A stretch of DNA of 64,000 nt from Desulfovulcanus ferrireducens (GCF_018704065.1 NZ_JAGUQP010000005.1:38035-102034), one strand, 5' to 3'; shown: positions 32,569-40,597, numbered from the stretch's first letter. The notes: a model not told the origin generated them from the letters alone. Program-made: numbers and translations.

Positions 32569-33621
32569 ATGAGTAAAAAGATTCCATTAGTACAGACAGT
32601 CAAGGCTGCGGGTTGAGCTGCCAAAATCCCTCCAGGGGACCTGGAGGAAATATTGCAAGAGTTGAATTTAGACCAGCACCATCCACGTCTTATTCTTGGG
32701 CCGGAAGATTGTGAAGACGCATCCATTATAAGTTTTCCCGAAAAAAAGGCTCTAATTCAGACTGTGGATTTTTTTACACCAATAGTCAATGATCCCTATA
32801 AATTTGGCGAAATTGCAGCGGCCAATGCTTTGTCTGATGTATATGCCATGGGTGGAAGCCCTTTGGCGGCCATGAATATCGTCCTTTTTCCCGTAAAAAA
32901 AATGGACAAACAAATATTAGCAAAAATATTGCAAGGTGGCTTAAACAAAATTAAGGAAGCCGGGGCGATCATGGCTGGAGGACATAGTGTTGAAGATGAT
33001 GAGATCAAATATGGCCTGGCTGTATCCGGAGTCGTTGATCCAGACAGATTTGCAACCAACAAAGGTTTAACCATTGGAGACCAGCTTATTTTGACAAAAC
33101 CCTTGGGGACTGGTGTCCTGGCTACGGCGCTTAAGGCCGAGTTTGGAGATATAAAGAAAATAGAAAATGATTTATATACTTGGGCCGCCCGTTTGAATAA
33201 GTTTGCTGGTCAAGCCATAGAAAAGTTCCGGATTAAAGGAGCTACCGACATAACTGGTTTTGGACTGGGCGGACATGTTCTTGAGATGGCCAGGGCCTCC
33301 AAAGTGGTGGTGGAAATTTATTCTTCAAAAGTGCCTGTTTTAGATTCAGCCAAAGAATTGGCTGCAGTGGGCATGATCCCTGCCGGAAGTTATGCCAATA
33401 AACATTTTTGTGACTGCTCGGTGAGTATTGAAGACGGAGTTGAACCACTGCTTATTGATCTTATTTTTGATGCCCAAACTTCAGGAGGACTTGTTCTGGC
33501 TGTCGCCAAGGAAAAGGTTGATGAAGTTAGTGAGTTTTTAATGGCTAAAGGTGATTTGGCTGAGCACATTGGACAGGTGGTTGCAAGTGATGCTCAGGGT
33601 GGCTTAATTTTGAGACCGTAA
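32569..33621 (+). CDS. selD: Selenide, water dikinase (selenoprotein, UGA = Sec)
   Basis: SelD makes selenophosphate from selenide and ATP for Sec-tRNA and selenouridine synthesis. Read from the ATG at 32569 after AAGGAAGGCAAATC, the protein is 350 aa with an in-frame TGA at 32614-32616. The context is KAAGUAAKIPPGDLEEIL, so Sec sits where E. coli SelD has catalytic Cys17. Downstream are LGPEDCEDASII, DFFTPIVNDPYKFGEIAAAN and AGGHSVEDDEIKYGLAVSG, all SelD motifs. A stem-loop after the TGA fits a bacterial SECIS. Without readthrough, the open frame starts at 32653 and would lose the active site. Confidence 0.96.
32614..32647 (+). promoter_or_regulatory. UGA selenocysteine codon with candidate bSECIS hairpin
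   Basis: After TGA (32614-32616) a perfect 7-bp stem CCTCCAG (32629-32635) and CTGGAGG (32641-32647) presents the loop GGGAC. The first loop G is 20 bases after the UGA, inside the window usually accepted for SelB-binding bacterial SECIS elements, which need exposed G in the apical loop. The element lies within the coding sequence. Confidence 0.8.
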
Positions 33622-33830
33622 TTCGCTATTTATGGTTCAATATGATTAACTTAAGTGGGGATAGTCCTTCCCTGACCTCAACTTCCAGACCCTGTTTTTT
33701 CTAAGCCCCATTTTATGGCGGATAATTGTTCCCTCCCCGCTCTATGTAAGAAGCAATTAAGCAGTTTTAAGCTAGTGGCAGTATGCCGTGAGTTGTCATA
33801 CATTTGAACTTGTAGTTTCGAGTTGCTGGT

Positions 33831-35369
33831 GTGAGAAAAATTAGTATTTATTTGGAATCTTCTCTGGAAACACAAGAGCTTCACTTTGATTCCAGAAAAA
33901 CTTACGCTCAGAACCTGTTTACTTATGGTCTGATTAGAGAACGTCCTTTATGTTCCGGTTTAGGTCTTTGTGGTCAATGTAAAATTAAGTTCGTATCAAA
34001 CTCCCCAAAGCCAAAGCCTAAAGATTTGCAGATTCTTTCTCCTCGGGAGCTTGAACTGGGGTATCGACTGGCTTGTATTCATTTCCCTGAGTCTAATCAA
34101 AAAATAGAAATCCCTTCAACAAAAGGTTACTTTAATTTTTCAAAAAAAAGTCAAAGTCCTGCCGTATGTCTAGGCATTGATCTTGGCACAACAACTATTA
34201 AGTGGGCCCTTATTCATGCAGATAAGGAGGTGAGTAAAGGGCAGTGCCTGAATCCCCAAATGGGAGCAGGTGCAGAAGTTGTGTCCAGGCTTGCCTTTGC
34301 CCTGGAAAGTGAGAAGAACAGGCAATTGTTAACAACTCTGGTACAGGCCAAGGTAGGCCAAATAGTGAGCAAGGCCGGAGAAAATAAGTGTCCCCTTGTT
34401 CTGGCGGGAAATCCGGCCATGATTTACTTGTTTCTTGGACTTGAGGTGCGGGAACTAAGTTTTGCCCCGTTTAATCTTAATTATTGGGGAGGATGTGAAG
34501 AGTTGCTAAATCCAGATATTCCCAAGCTCTATATCCCGCCTCTTCTGGGAGCATTCGTGGGCGCAGATATTAGCGCTGGACTTACTTACATTGAGTTTGA
34601 ACGTGATGAGGATGGTTATCCTTATCTTTTTTGTGATCTTGGCACTAACGGGGAAATGGTTTTGGTCAAAGATAGCCGAACTTTTTTGTGTACTAGTGTA
34701 GCCATGGGGCCGGCCTTGGAGGGAGTAGGGCTTAGATTTGGCAGTGTATTTGGAGATAACGATGTCTGTAGCCGTTTTTTTCTTACACCTTCCGGGCTTA
34801 GCGGCTGGCCGCAAAAAGATTTTCGTATTTCGGGCAGTGGCTATTTGTCTTTGATAGGTATTCTACTTCAGCTTGGCATACTGGATAGAAATGGTCATTT
34901 TCAGGAAGGCCGCCATCCTTTGGCCCGTAAAGTTCAGGCGAGGCTACAGGAAAATAGATTATATTTAACTGAAGAAGTTTATTTAAGTGCGCACGATATT
35001 GAAGAAATATTAAAGGTGAAGGCTGCTTTTAACCTGGCTATTAATTACTTGCTTGAAAAGGCCGGGTTAACATTTAGAGATATAAGAAGAATTTTTATTG
35101 CCGGAGCATTTGGCCAACATGTGCAGGGAGGTTCACTTGAGGAACTAGGTTTTTTACCACAGGGAATGGAGGCCAAAACCAGCTTTGTGGGCAATACTGC
35201 CCTGAAAGGGAGTGTATTACTTTGCCAGGATGAAAGGGCCAGAAATTGGGTGGAAGGGCTTAAAGATAAGGTGCGATATATTAATTTGGCTCACGGAGAT
35301 TATCTGGCTGAGAATTTTGCCAAGCATATGCGGTTTTCTTTTGTTGATGAAGACAGGAGGATTGGTTAA
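33831..35369 (+). CDS. 2Fe-2S/ASKHA-domain protein (DUF4445, corrinoid-activation-like)
   Basis: The 512-aa protein (GTG start) has an N-terminal ferredoxin-like domain with PLCSGLGLCGQCKIKF (Cys-x5-Cys-x2-Cys) and a later Cys in ACIHF, fitting a 2Fe-2S cluster. A large ASKHA-type ATPase module follows, with CLGIDLGTTTIKWALIH (about residues 112-128) and LFCDLGTNGEMVLV. This is the layout of RACo-type reductive activators of corrinoid proteins. No corrinoid protein or methyltransferase gene is adjacent, so the target is unknown. The 209-base gap to selD argues against tight coupling, although both are on the + strand. Confidence 0.8.
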   Translation: MRKISIYLESSLETQELHFDSRKTYAQNLFTYGLIRERPLCSGLGLCGQCKIKFVSNSPKPKPKDLQILSPRELELGYRLACIHFPESNQKIEIPSTKGYFNFSKKSQSPAVCLGIDLGTTTIKWALIHADKEVSKGQCLNPQMGAGAEVVSRLAFALESEKNRQLLTTLVQAKVGQIVSKAGENKCPLVLAGNPAMIYLFLGLEVRELSFAPFNLNYWGGCEELLNPDIPKLYIPPLLGAFVGADISAGLTYIEFERDEDGYPYLFCDLGTNGEMVLVKDSRTFLCTSVAMGPALEGVGLRFGSVFGDNDVCSRFFLTPSGLSGWPQKDFRISGSGYLSLIGILLQLGILDRNGHFQEGRHPLARKVQARLQENRLYLTEEVYLSAHDIEEILKVKAAFNLAINYLLEKAGLTFRDIRRIFIAGAFGQHVQGGSLEELGFLPQGMEAKTSFVGNTALKGSVLLCQDERARNWVEGLKDKVRYINLAHGDYLAENFAKHMRFSFVDEDRRIG

Positions 35370-35579
35370 TGTCCTCCCCCTCTGGCTAGGGGAGAATATT
35401 TAGTCCCTTGTTTTGAGTTTTGTACAGGACTGGTAATCTCATCCAAGAGATATTTACCCTGTGGAATCCCGCAGAAACGGGTTGCCTTTGGTAGCATTAC
35501 ACTGGGCAGGGAGGCATGGAAAAGAAATTTGCTCCCTGTTGTCACATACGACAAGGCTCTACTTTAGGAGAAAATATTC

Positions 35580-36590
35580 ATGAAGACAGCAATATTTGGT
35601 TTTGCCGGCAGTGGAAAAACAGATTTGTTCATGGCTCTGGCTGGGCCGGAAATTGGTATGAATAACAGGGCCATGGTCAAGGTTCCTGAACCGCGGCTTG
35701 AGCCTCTGGCCAGGCTTTTTAACCCTCAGAAGGTAACCCAGACTGAAATTGAATATCTGGACATTCCCGGCGGGGGAGGAAAAGGTCAGGGTCTGGGAGC
35801 CAGGGTGCTAAATGAAATCAGGCCTTATGATTGTTTACTGGCAGTCCTGGATGGATTTAGTGGGGTAAATGACCCCAGTGAGCAGTGGCAGGCCATTGAG
35901 ATGGATTTGATCATTTCTGACCTGGCTGTGGTGGAAAAGAAGCTGGAGCGGATCGCCATGGACAAAAAGAAGGCCAAGCATCTGGTTGACCCCAAAGAAG
36001 AAGAACTGCTTGTTAAGGTACGGGAGTTGCTGGAGTCTGAACAGCCTGTGCGCAAGGAACCTTCACTGGCACAGGCTCATGAACTGAGAGGATTTTGTTT
36101 TTTGTCTGCTAAGCCAATACTTTATGCCTGGAATGTGAGTGAAGACAACATCGGGCAGGTCAAGTTCCCTGAAGAAGAGACCGGTCAGGTGCATCTGACT
36201 GTATCGGCAAAGCTGGAGCGGGAGATGAGAGAACTTACCGATCCGGAAGAACTTCAGATGTTTATGGATGATCTAGGTATTAAGGAGTCAGCCCTGGATA
36301 GGGTTATTTCCAAGACCTATCATTTATTGGGGCTTATTACGTTTTTAACCGCTGGCGAAAAAGAAGTTCGGGCCTGGCCGTTAAAAAAAGGTGCTACCGC
36401 ACCAGAGGCCGCCGGGGTAATTCATTCAGACCTTCAAAAGGGATTTATCCGTGCTGAAGTGCTCTCCTGGGACGATTTTCTAACATACCAGGATTTCAAA
36501 AAGGCCAAAGAACAGGGAGCACTTCGTCTGGAAGGAAAAGACTATATAGTACAGGACGGAGATATTATTACTTTTAGGTTTAATGTTTAG
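35580..36590 (+). CDS. Divergent YchF-like NTPase with C-terminal TGS domain
   Basis: The 336-aa protein starts MKTAIFGFAGSGKTDLFMAL. The P-loop is GFAGSGKT instead of the GLPNVGKST of true YchF/Obg proteins. DIPGGGGKGQGLG is the G3/switch II region, with a Gly-rich stretch. WNVSED matches the NxxE nucleotide-recognition motif that gives YchF its ATP preference. A coiled-coil stretch follows (about 105-165), and the C-terminal TGS-like domain ends DYIVQDGDIITFRFNV. It appears to be a YchF paralogue; its partner and role are unknown. TTTAGGAG supports the start. Confidence 0.75.
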   Translation: MKTAIFGFAGSGKTDLFMALAGPEIGMNNRAMVKVPEPRLEPLARLFNPQKVTQTEIEYLDIPGGGGKGQGLGARVLNEIRPYDCLLAVLDGFSGVNDPSEQWQAIEMDLIISDLAVVEKKLERIAMDKKKAKHLVDPKEEELLVKVRELLESEQPVRKEPSLAQAHELRGFCFLSAKPILYAWNVSEDNIGQVKFPEEETGQVHLTVSAKLEREMRELTDPEELQMFMDDLGIKESALDRVISKTYHLLGLITFLTAGEKEVRAWPLKKGATAPEAAGVIHSDLQKGFIRAEVLSWDDFLTYQDFKKAKEQGALRLEGKDYIVQDGDIITFRFNV

Positions 36591-36674
36591 CTGTGACCAC
36601 AATTTAAAACTCTTTTCCTTCAGCAATTTGACAACACTGAGTAAATCTTTTCTGGCATTTGGTAATTTAATTAA

Positions 36675-36771
36675 GCACCCATTTTACAACGACTGTTTGA
36701 ATAGAATGGCCATTGATTTTTTAAAAGCTTAATTTCAGAACCTGACCATAATATTGGCTAAAAATGAGTGC
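36675..36771. repeat. Small terminal-inverted-repeat element, copy A (degenerate)
   Basis: This ~97-bp stretch starts GCACCCATTTT and ends AAAATGAGTGC, imperfect inverted termini. Its interior shares GAATAG, CATTGAT, TTTTAAA and TTAATTT in order with copy B at 55660-55764. No ORF is inside, which fits a MITE-like non-autonomous element. It abuts the larger repeat starting at 36778. Confidence 0.6.
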
Positions 36772-36777
36772 TGGATA

Positions 36778-37092
36778 GTCTGTGACCAAACCTTGATCAA
36801 ACTCAAAGGCCATCATAATTTTTTTCGATCCCGATTTCTTTCAAGCTGGTGCAAATGCCTGGACCCATCTATAGTTTGCTTGCGGGCAGAGCATAATGGG
36901 GCATTTAGAATGTGAGAGAATATTTTATTTATTGCCGATAGTTATGGCAAATAGTCTCAGATATTTAGGTTTGTCACCCCGATGCTCTGCTTATCCACAA
37001 GCTTCGCCAAGATGGTTTACCCAGCCCTTTACAATGCTTTCAAGAAACCAGGATTTTCAATTTGGTGGGCAAAATTGGGTTTGGCCACAGAC
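36778..37092 (+). repeat. Large palindromic repeat, copy 1
   Basis: Three related stretches occur at 36778-37092, 55471-55839 and 57311-57578, all in the same orientation. Shared blocks include GCAAATGCCTGGACCCAT, GGGCAGAGCATAATGG, CTTATCC(A/G)CAAGCTTCG and CAAGAAACCA(A/G)GATTTTCAAT. Copy 1 begins GTCTGTGACCAAACC and ends with the near-complement of the same, so the unit is one long imperfect palindrome of ~315 bp with no convincing ORF. Together with copy A it fills most of the 547-base gap before trmJ. Confidence 0.75.
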
Positions 37093-37137
37093 TTTGGAGT
37101 TTAGAATTTTGAAATTAGGATTTCGGACTTATAAAAG

Positions 37138-37887
37138 ATGCTGGACAATATTACAGTAGTTTTATGTAGGACAAAGTATTCAGAAAACATAGGGTCTGTG
37201 GCCAGAGCCTGTGTGAATATGGGCTGTCCCAATCTTATCCTGGTCAACCCTAAAGAGTTTGATATGGACAGGGCCCTACCCTTGGCTACTGTCAAGGGGA
37301 AGAAGGTTTTGGAAAGGGCAGAGGTTGTTTCCAATCTGCCTACGGCCCTTGCTTCTTTTCATAAAGTCTATGCCACTACAGCCAGAATGGGCGGTTGGCG
37401 CAAAGGCATACTCATGGCGGAAGAAGCTGCCAAGCGCATGACCGCCGAGATTGAATCTGGTGCAGAGATTGCTATTGTCTTCGGTCCTGAAGATACTGGT
37501 CTGACCAATGAGGAAATTGAGATCTGCGGCTCCCTTATCTCTATCCCGACCATGCCCGACGCCTGGTCACTTAATCTGGCCCAGGCAGTACTTATCATTC
37601 TTTATGAGTGTTTTAAATTAAAGCCGACAAGGAAATTAAGACCTATTATTACTGAAAATTCACGTTTGGCTACTCACGAAGAGCTTTTGACTTTGTATAC
37701 CCATATGCAGCAGGCTTTGCTGGACATTGATTTCCTACGCAAAGACAACCCTGATTATTTTATGATGCCCCTGAAAAGGTTCATGAACAGGCTTGCGCTT
37801 CGGCGAAATGAATTCAATTTACTCATGGGGGTGTGTCGGCAAATCAGGTGGCTGAAATCACAGGTAGATAAATCAAAAAGTGATTGA
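37138..37887 (+). CDS. trmJ: TrmJ-type tRNA/rRNA 2'-O-methyltransferase (SPOUT family)
   Basis: This 249-aa protein is a SPOUT knot methyltransferase. It has ITVVLCRTKYSENIGSVARA at the N-terminus, IAIVFGPEDTGLTNEEI (SAM-binding motif 2) and PTMPDAWSLNLAQAV (motif 3), in the spacing of TrmJ, which methylates the 2'-O of position 32 in tRNA. E. coli TrmJ has nearly the same length. Related rRNA methylases cannot be fully excluded. The start falls about 45 bases after the repeat element, and the gene ends at a bidirectional terminator shared with the porin gene. Confidence 0.87.
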   Translation: MLDNITVVLCRTKYSENIGSVARACVNMGCPNLILVNPKEFDMDRALPLATVKGKKVLERAEVVSNLPTALASFHKVYATTARMGGWRKGILMAEEAAKRMTAEIESGAEIAIVFGPEDTGLTNEEIEICGSLISIPTMPDAWSLNLAQAVLIILYECFKLKPTRKLRPIITENSRLATHEELLTLYTHMQQALLDIDFLRKDNPDYFMMPLKRFMNRLALRRNEFNLLMGVCRQIRWLKSQVDKSKSD

Positions 37888-37890
37888 TTC

Positions 37891-37929
37891 CACAAAAAAA
37901 GGCAAGCATGATGCTTGCCTTTTTTTGTG
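37891..37929. terminator. Bidirectional terminator between trmJ and the porin gene
   Basis: A perfect 17-bp palindrome has GGCAAGC (37901-37907) and GCTTGCC (37913-37919) as core, loop ATGAT, and flanking A7 and T7 runs closed by CAC/GTG. It starts 3 bases after the trmJ stop and lies 22 bases downstream of the convergent gene, so it can terminate both. Confidence 0.95.
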
Positions 37930-37951
37930 GGGTAGTTTGGTAAATTGGTGC

Positions 37952-39205
37952 CTAAAATTTATACCCGATGCTCAAGCCAATGAGATGGCTGTGCCCATTT
38001 TTAAACTCACCTTCGAGGATATAGTCAGTAGTTCTAGCGTCGACATCCCTGTCCTCGATCAACAAATAGGTGTAAGATAGGTCAACCACCCACTTATCCC
38101 AATGAAAACCGGTTCCCAGTCCAAACAAGTGCCTGTTGTTTGCCGGGACCATGTAATCCACATGTTCATCCGGGATAGGGCTTTGATCATAGACATAGCT
38201 GGCACGCAAGTCCACTAACTCATTCAAGCTGTATTCCACGCCGAATTGAAGGCGCCATACATCGTGCCAGTCTTTTTTAGTAGTGGTGGAGGAAGTATCT
38301 CCTGACGGATGGCCTGGTGTTAACGGATCATCATATTCTATTGTTAATTCGTCATAGGTACTCCAGCGAGTATAGACAACATCTGCCTCTAAAGTTAGTC
38401 CTGACATGGGTTCAATCATAATACCCGCGGTAAAGGAATCAGGTAATGTAATATCACCCTTTGCTCCTGTATCTTTGAACCAGTCGGGATATAAAGCGAC
38501 AAAGGCTGCAGGCCGATCAAAAGTTGCATCTCCTCTTACTGTTTGTTCCACCTGGCTTCTGTAAACAATGCCCATGGATAACCAGTTGGTTGGTTTATAA
38601 TGGATGGCAGCGTTAAAGCCGTAGCCCACACTATCACCGACTAGCTTTGCCTGCATATCCTCACCAACTCCGAGGTCTTTCATTTTCTTCTGCGTAAACT
38701 CAAACCACATGGCCTCCAGGCCAAAGGCAAAAGAAAGGTCATCTGTCAGTTTGATAGCCAGATTGGGGTTTACAGATATAGACCTGATTCCGGCATAAGT
38801 TACATTATATCTTCCTGGCCAGTCATCAGGGTATTCACTCCCCAAACCGAATCGAGAAAAGATGCCGAGTCCTAACCAGTAGCGGTCATTCAGCTGGTAA
38901 GTCAGATAAGCGTGTGGAGGCAGCCAGATATTACTTTTAGCTTTAGTGGTTTCTGTGTCCGTGACTACCTCTACTTGCGGGGTAATGGCTGTGAATCCGG
39001 CCATAGCCCTGCCGCCTTCAAGCTGGGTGGTACCAGCAGGGTTAAAGGCCACAGCAGAAGGGTCATCTGCCCGGCCAACAAGTGTTCCCCCCAGTGCGTT
39101 TCCACGCGCGCTCCATTCGTAAATGCCAAATCCTGCACTTTGTACAGGAGATGCCTGAAGCAACCATAAAGCAAGCAGAAATAAAAAAATTTTTTTGGAA
39201 CCCAT
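37952..39205 (-). CDS. OmpP1/FadL-family outer membrane protein
   Basis: From the ATG at 39205 (after GGAGGAGA) the protein is 417 aa. It has a signal peptide (MGSKKIFLFLLALWLLQA, cleavage near SPVQSA-GFG). The mature N-terminus GFGIYEWSARGNALGG with AFNPAG is the FadL/TodX plug signature. Repeated amphipathic beta strands follow, ending LIGLSIGYKF with terminal Phe, typical of Omp85-inserted barrels. The family carries hydrophobic compounds such as long-chain fatty acids across the outer membrane; the substrate here is unknown. The frame is open 13 codons further upstream, but the strong ribosome binding site decides the start. Confidence 0.9.
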   Translation of the reverse strand: MGSKKIFLFLLALWLLQASPVQSAGFGIYEWSARGNALGGTLVGRADDPSAVAFNPAGTTQLEGGRAMAGFTAITPQVEVVTDTETTKAKSNIWLPPHAYLTYQLNDRYWLGLGIFSRFGLGSEYPDDWPGRYNVTYAGIRSISVNPNLAIKLTDDLSFAFGLEAMWFEFTQKKMKDLGVGEDMQAKLVGDSVGYGFNAAIHYKPTNWLSMGIVYRSQVEQTVRGDATFDRPAAFVALYPDWFKDTGAKGDITLPDSFTAGIMIEPMSGLTLEADVVYTRWSTYDELTIEYDDPLTPGHPSGDTSSTTTKKDWHDVWRLQFGVEYSLNELVDLRASYVYDQSPIPDEHVDYMVPANNRHLFGLGTGFHWDKWVVDLSYTYLLIEDRDVDARTTDYILEGEFKNGHSHLIGLSIGYKF

Positions 39206-39676
39206 CTCTCCTCCTAAAAAAAATTGTGGATTAACAATCAACAAATCTACTTTTCAGAACAAGAGAACGGGCTCATTATCTTAATTGGAAAAATGAGGCA
39301 AATAAAAAACTAGGAAAAAAGTTGGGCTTTTAGCTTGTAAATCAACATTTTAACGTGGATGATACAATAATTGGACAAAGTATTTTGCCTGTCTCTCGTC
39401 CCTCCTTTTTTCTTCAATCATAACTTCTTTAAAAAATTTGACTTAAGTCAAGGAAGGTTCTCTGAAAGGTATTGTATCAACTAACGCAACGAAACGGCAT
39501 TATCCGTCTCTAGAGAAGCTTTCAGGGCTGAGAACGTTTTGGGCTATATATGGCCTAAAGAAGCACTGGGACAGTTAATCGGACTGTGATTATGCCTAAA
39601 ACTTTTAAATGGTAGGAGATGTAGGCACAGAGGTATGGGGATTAACCAACAAACACAAAAAAGGAGGTTGGGGAAC
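39206..39676. other. Divergent intergenic region (471 bases)
   Basis: This region separates the porin gene (-) from the DUF6448-like gene (+) and must carry both promoters. The only distinct feature is the palindrome at 39438-39451, given separately. A possible -10 (TATTGT, 39470-39475) lies about 25 bases after its centre. No ORF in it looks coding. Confidence 0.5.
39438..39451 (+). promoter_or_regulatory. FNR/HcpR-like palindrome
   Basis: TTGACTTAAGTCAA is a perfect 14-bp palindrome with the TTGAC-N4-GTCAA layout of CRP/FNR-family operators, including HcpR-type regulators proposed in deltaproteobacteria. Its centre lies about 37-41 bases before a start site implied by TATTGT, the usual class II activator position. 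It is 226 bases upstream of the DUF6448-like gene. Confidence 0.5.
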
Positions 39677-40264
39677 ATGAAGGGAAAAAATTTTGTCGCA
39701 ATGGTAGCAGCGGTTGTCTTTGCCTTCGGTGTGGTGTTGTTTAGGCCGGATTTTGCCGCGGCCCACTGCGACACCCTGGACGGGCCGGTAGTGACGGCTG
39801 CAAAAATTGCCCTGAAAAAGGGTGACGTAACCCCTGTGCTGAAATGGGTGAAAAAGGAGTATGAGGCGGAAATTCGCGATGCATTCAAAAAGACAATGGC
39901 TGTCAGGGGGAAAGGTAAAGATGCAAAGGAATTGGCTGATCGCTACTTCTTTGAAACTCTGGTCAGGATACACCGCGCGGGCGAAGGGGCTCCTTACACT
40001 GGGCTGAAACCTGCCGGAGCAGTGGAACCTATCGTAGCAAAGGGCGACAAGGCCTTGGAAAGCGGTTCGGTTGATAACCTTGTAGAACTCGTGACCAATG
40101 CAGTGGCTAAGGGGATACGTGAACGTTTTACCCATGCCATCGAGACTAAAAAGCATGCTGAGGAAAGCGTAGAGCAAGGGCGTGAGTTTGTAAAGGCCTA
40201 TGTGGAATTCCTTCATTACCTGGAACGGCTGCATATGGCCGTCAAGGGGCATGGAGCTCATTAA
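39677..40264 (+). CDS. Secreted DUF6448-like protein
   Basis: From the ATG at 39677 (strong AAAAAGGAGG upstream) the 195-aa product has a signal peptide: MKGKNFVAMVAAVVFAFGVV, with cleavage near AAA-HCD. The mature protein starts HCDTLDGPVVTAA, a motif I associate with the DUF6448 family. It is mostly helical and rich in His, Lys and Glu, with one Cys next to a His at the new N-terminus and HMAVKGHGAH at the end. A metal- or haem-handling role in the periplasm is speculation. It stands alone on + with its own probable FNR-like control. Confidence 0.7.
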   Translation: MKGKNFVAMVAAVVFAFGVVLFRPDFAAAHCDTLDGPVVTAAKIALKKGDVTPVLKWVKKEYEAEIRDAFKKTMAVRGKGKDAKELADRYFFETLVRIHRAGEGAPYTGLKPAGAVEPIVAKGDKALESGSVDNLVELVTNAVAKGIRERFTHAIETKKHAEESVEQGREFVKAYVEFLHYLERLHMAVKGHGAH

Positions 40265-40342
40265 GAAATAGTCAGGGTAAGCTTTAATGCTGTATGTTGT
40301 AGGTGAACAGGGTCAACTGACTCCTGCATGACTTGAGTTGTT

Positions 40343-40419
40343 CCAGAGCGCAGCGGAGGGAGTTCCTTTGGCGCAAGCCCTGGTTGGGCCAGCGTCAAAG
40401 CCCTCCGTTGACTCTCTGG
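40343..40419 (+). other. Strong multi-segment hairpin
   Basis: Outer arms CCAGAG (40343-40348) and CTCTGG (40414-40419) enclose CAGCGGAGGG/CCCTCCGTTG (40351-40360 with 40401-40410). Inside are CTTTGGCGC/GCGTCAAAG and an apical GCCC/GGGC. Only G-T wobbles break the pairing. A TTTTTT run follows at about 40421. It could be the terminator of the DUF6448-like gene, a small RNA or a REP-like element. Confidence 0.6.
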
Positions 40420-40550
40420 ATTTTTTAGTGCTCAGCCCTTTGTTATACGAAATAGAACAACTGTCGGATACACCTTGCCAAATTTTACTAACTTTAATGT
40501 TTCAAATTCAGGGATTTTTTCCTTGATTTTCTCTACTTTTCCAGCCTTCA

Positions 40551-40597
40551 CCTACTCAACTACTTAACCCAAGTGCAGCCATCGGATGCACTCACCT
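40551..40597 (-). repeat. Short dispersed repeat, copy 1
   Basis: On the - strand this reads GTGCATCCGATGGCTGCACT followed by TGGGTTAAGTAGTTGAGTAG, about 90% identical to 55350-55396 on +. The end contains GTTGAGTAGGTGA heptamer-like reiterations. It carries no coding potential. Confidence 0.65.

Noticed and set aside
33622-33830. Possible regulatory RNA between selD and the ASKHA gene
   Set aside because: I found no stable stem with conserved motif and no promoter; the gap is too featureless to call.
35370-35579. Possible riboswitch upstream of the YchF-like gene (CCCG-CAGAAA-CGGG hairpin)
   Set aside because: Only one short hairpin is present and no known riboswitch consensus fits.
36896-37159. 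87-aa ORF on + strand within the large repeat; a similar one lies at 57404-57613
   Set aside because: Both are translations of the palindromic repeat, are not conserved to their ends, and lack ribosome binding sites.
39605-40261. 218-aa open frame antisense to the DUF6448-like gene
   Set aside because: The + strand gene has a signal peptide and a strong ribosome binding site; the antisense frame has neither.
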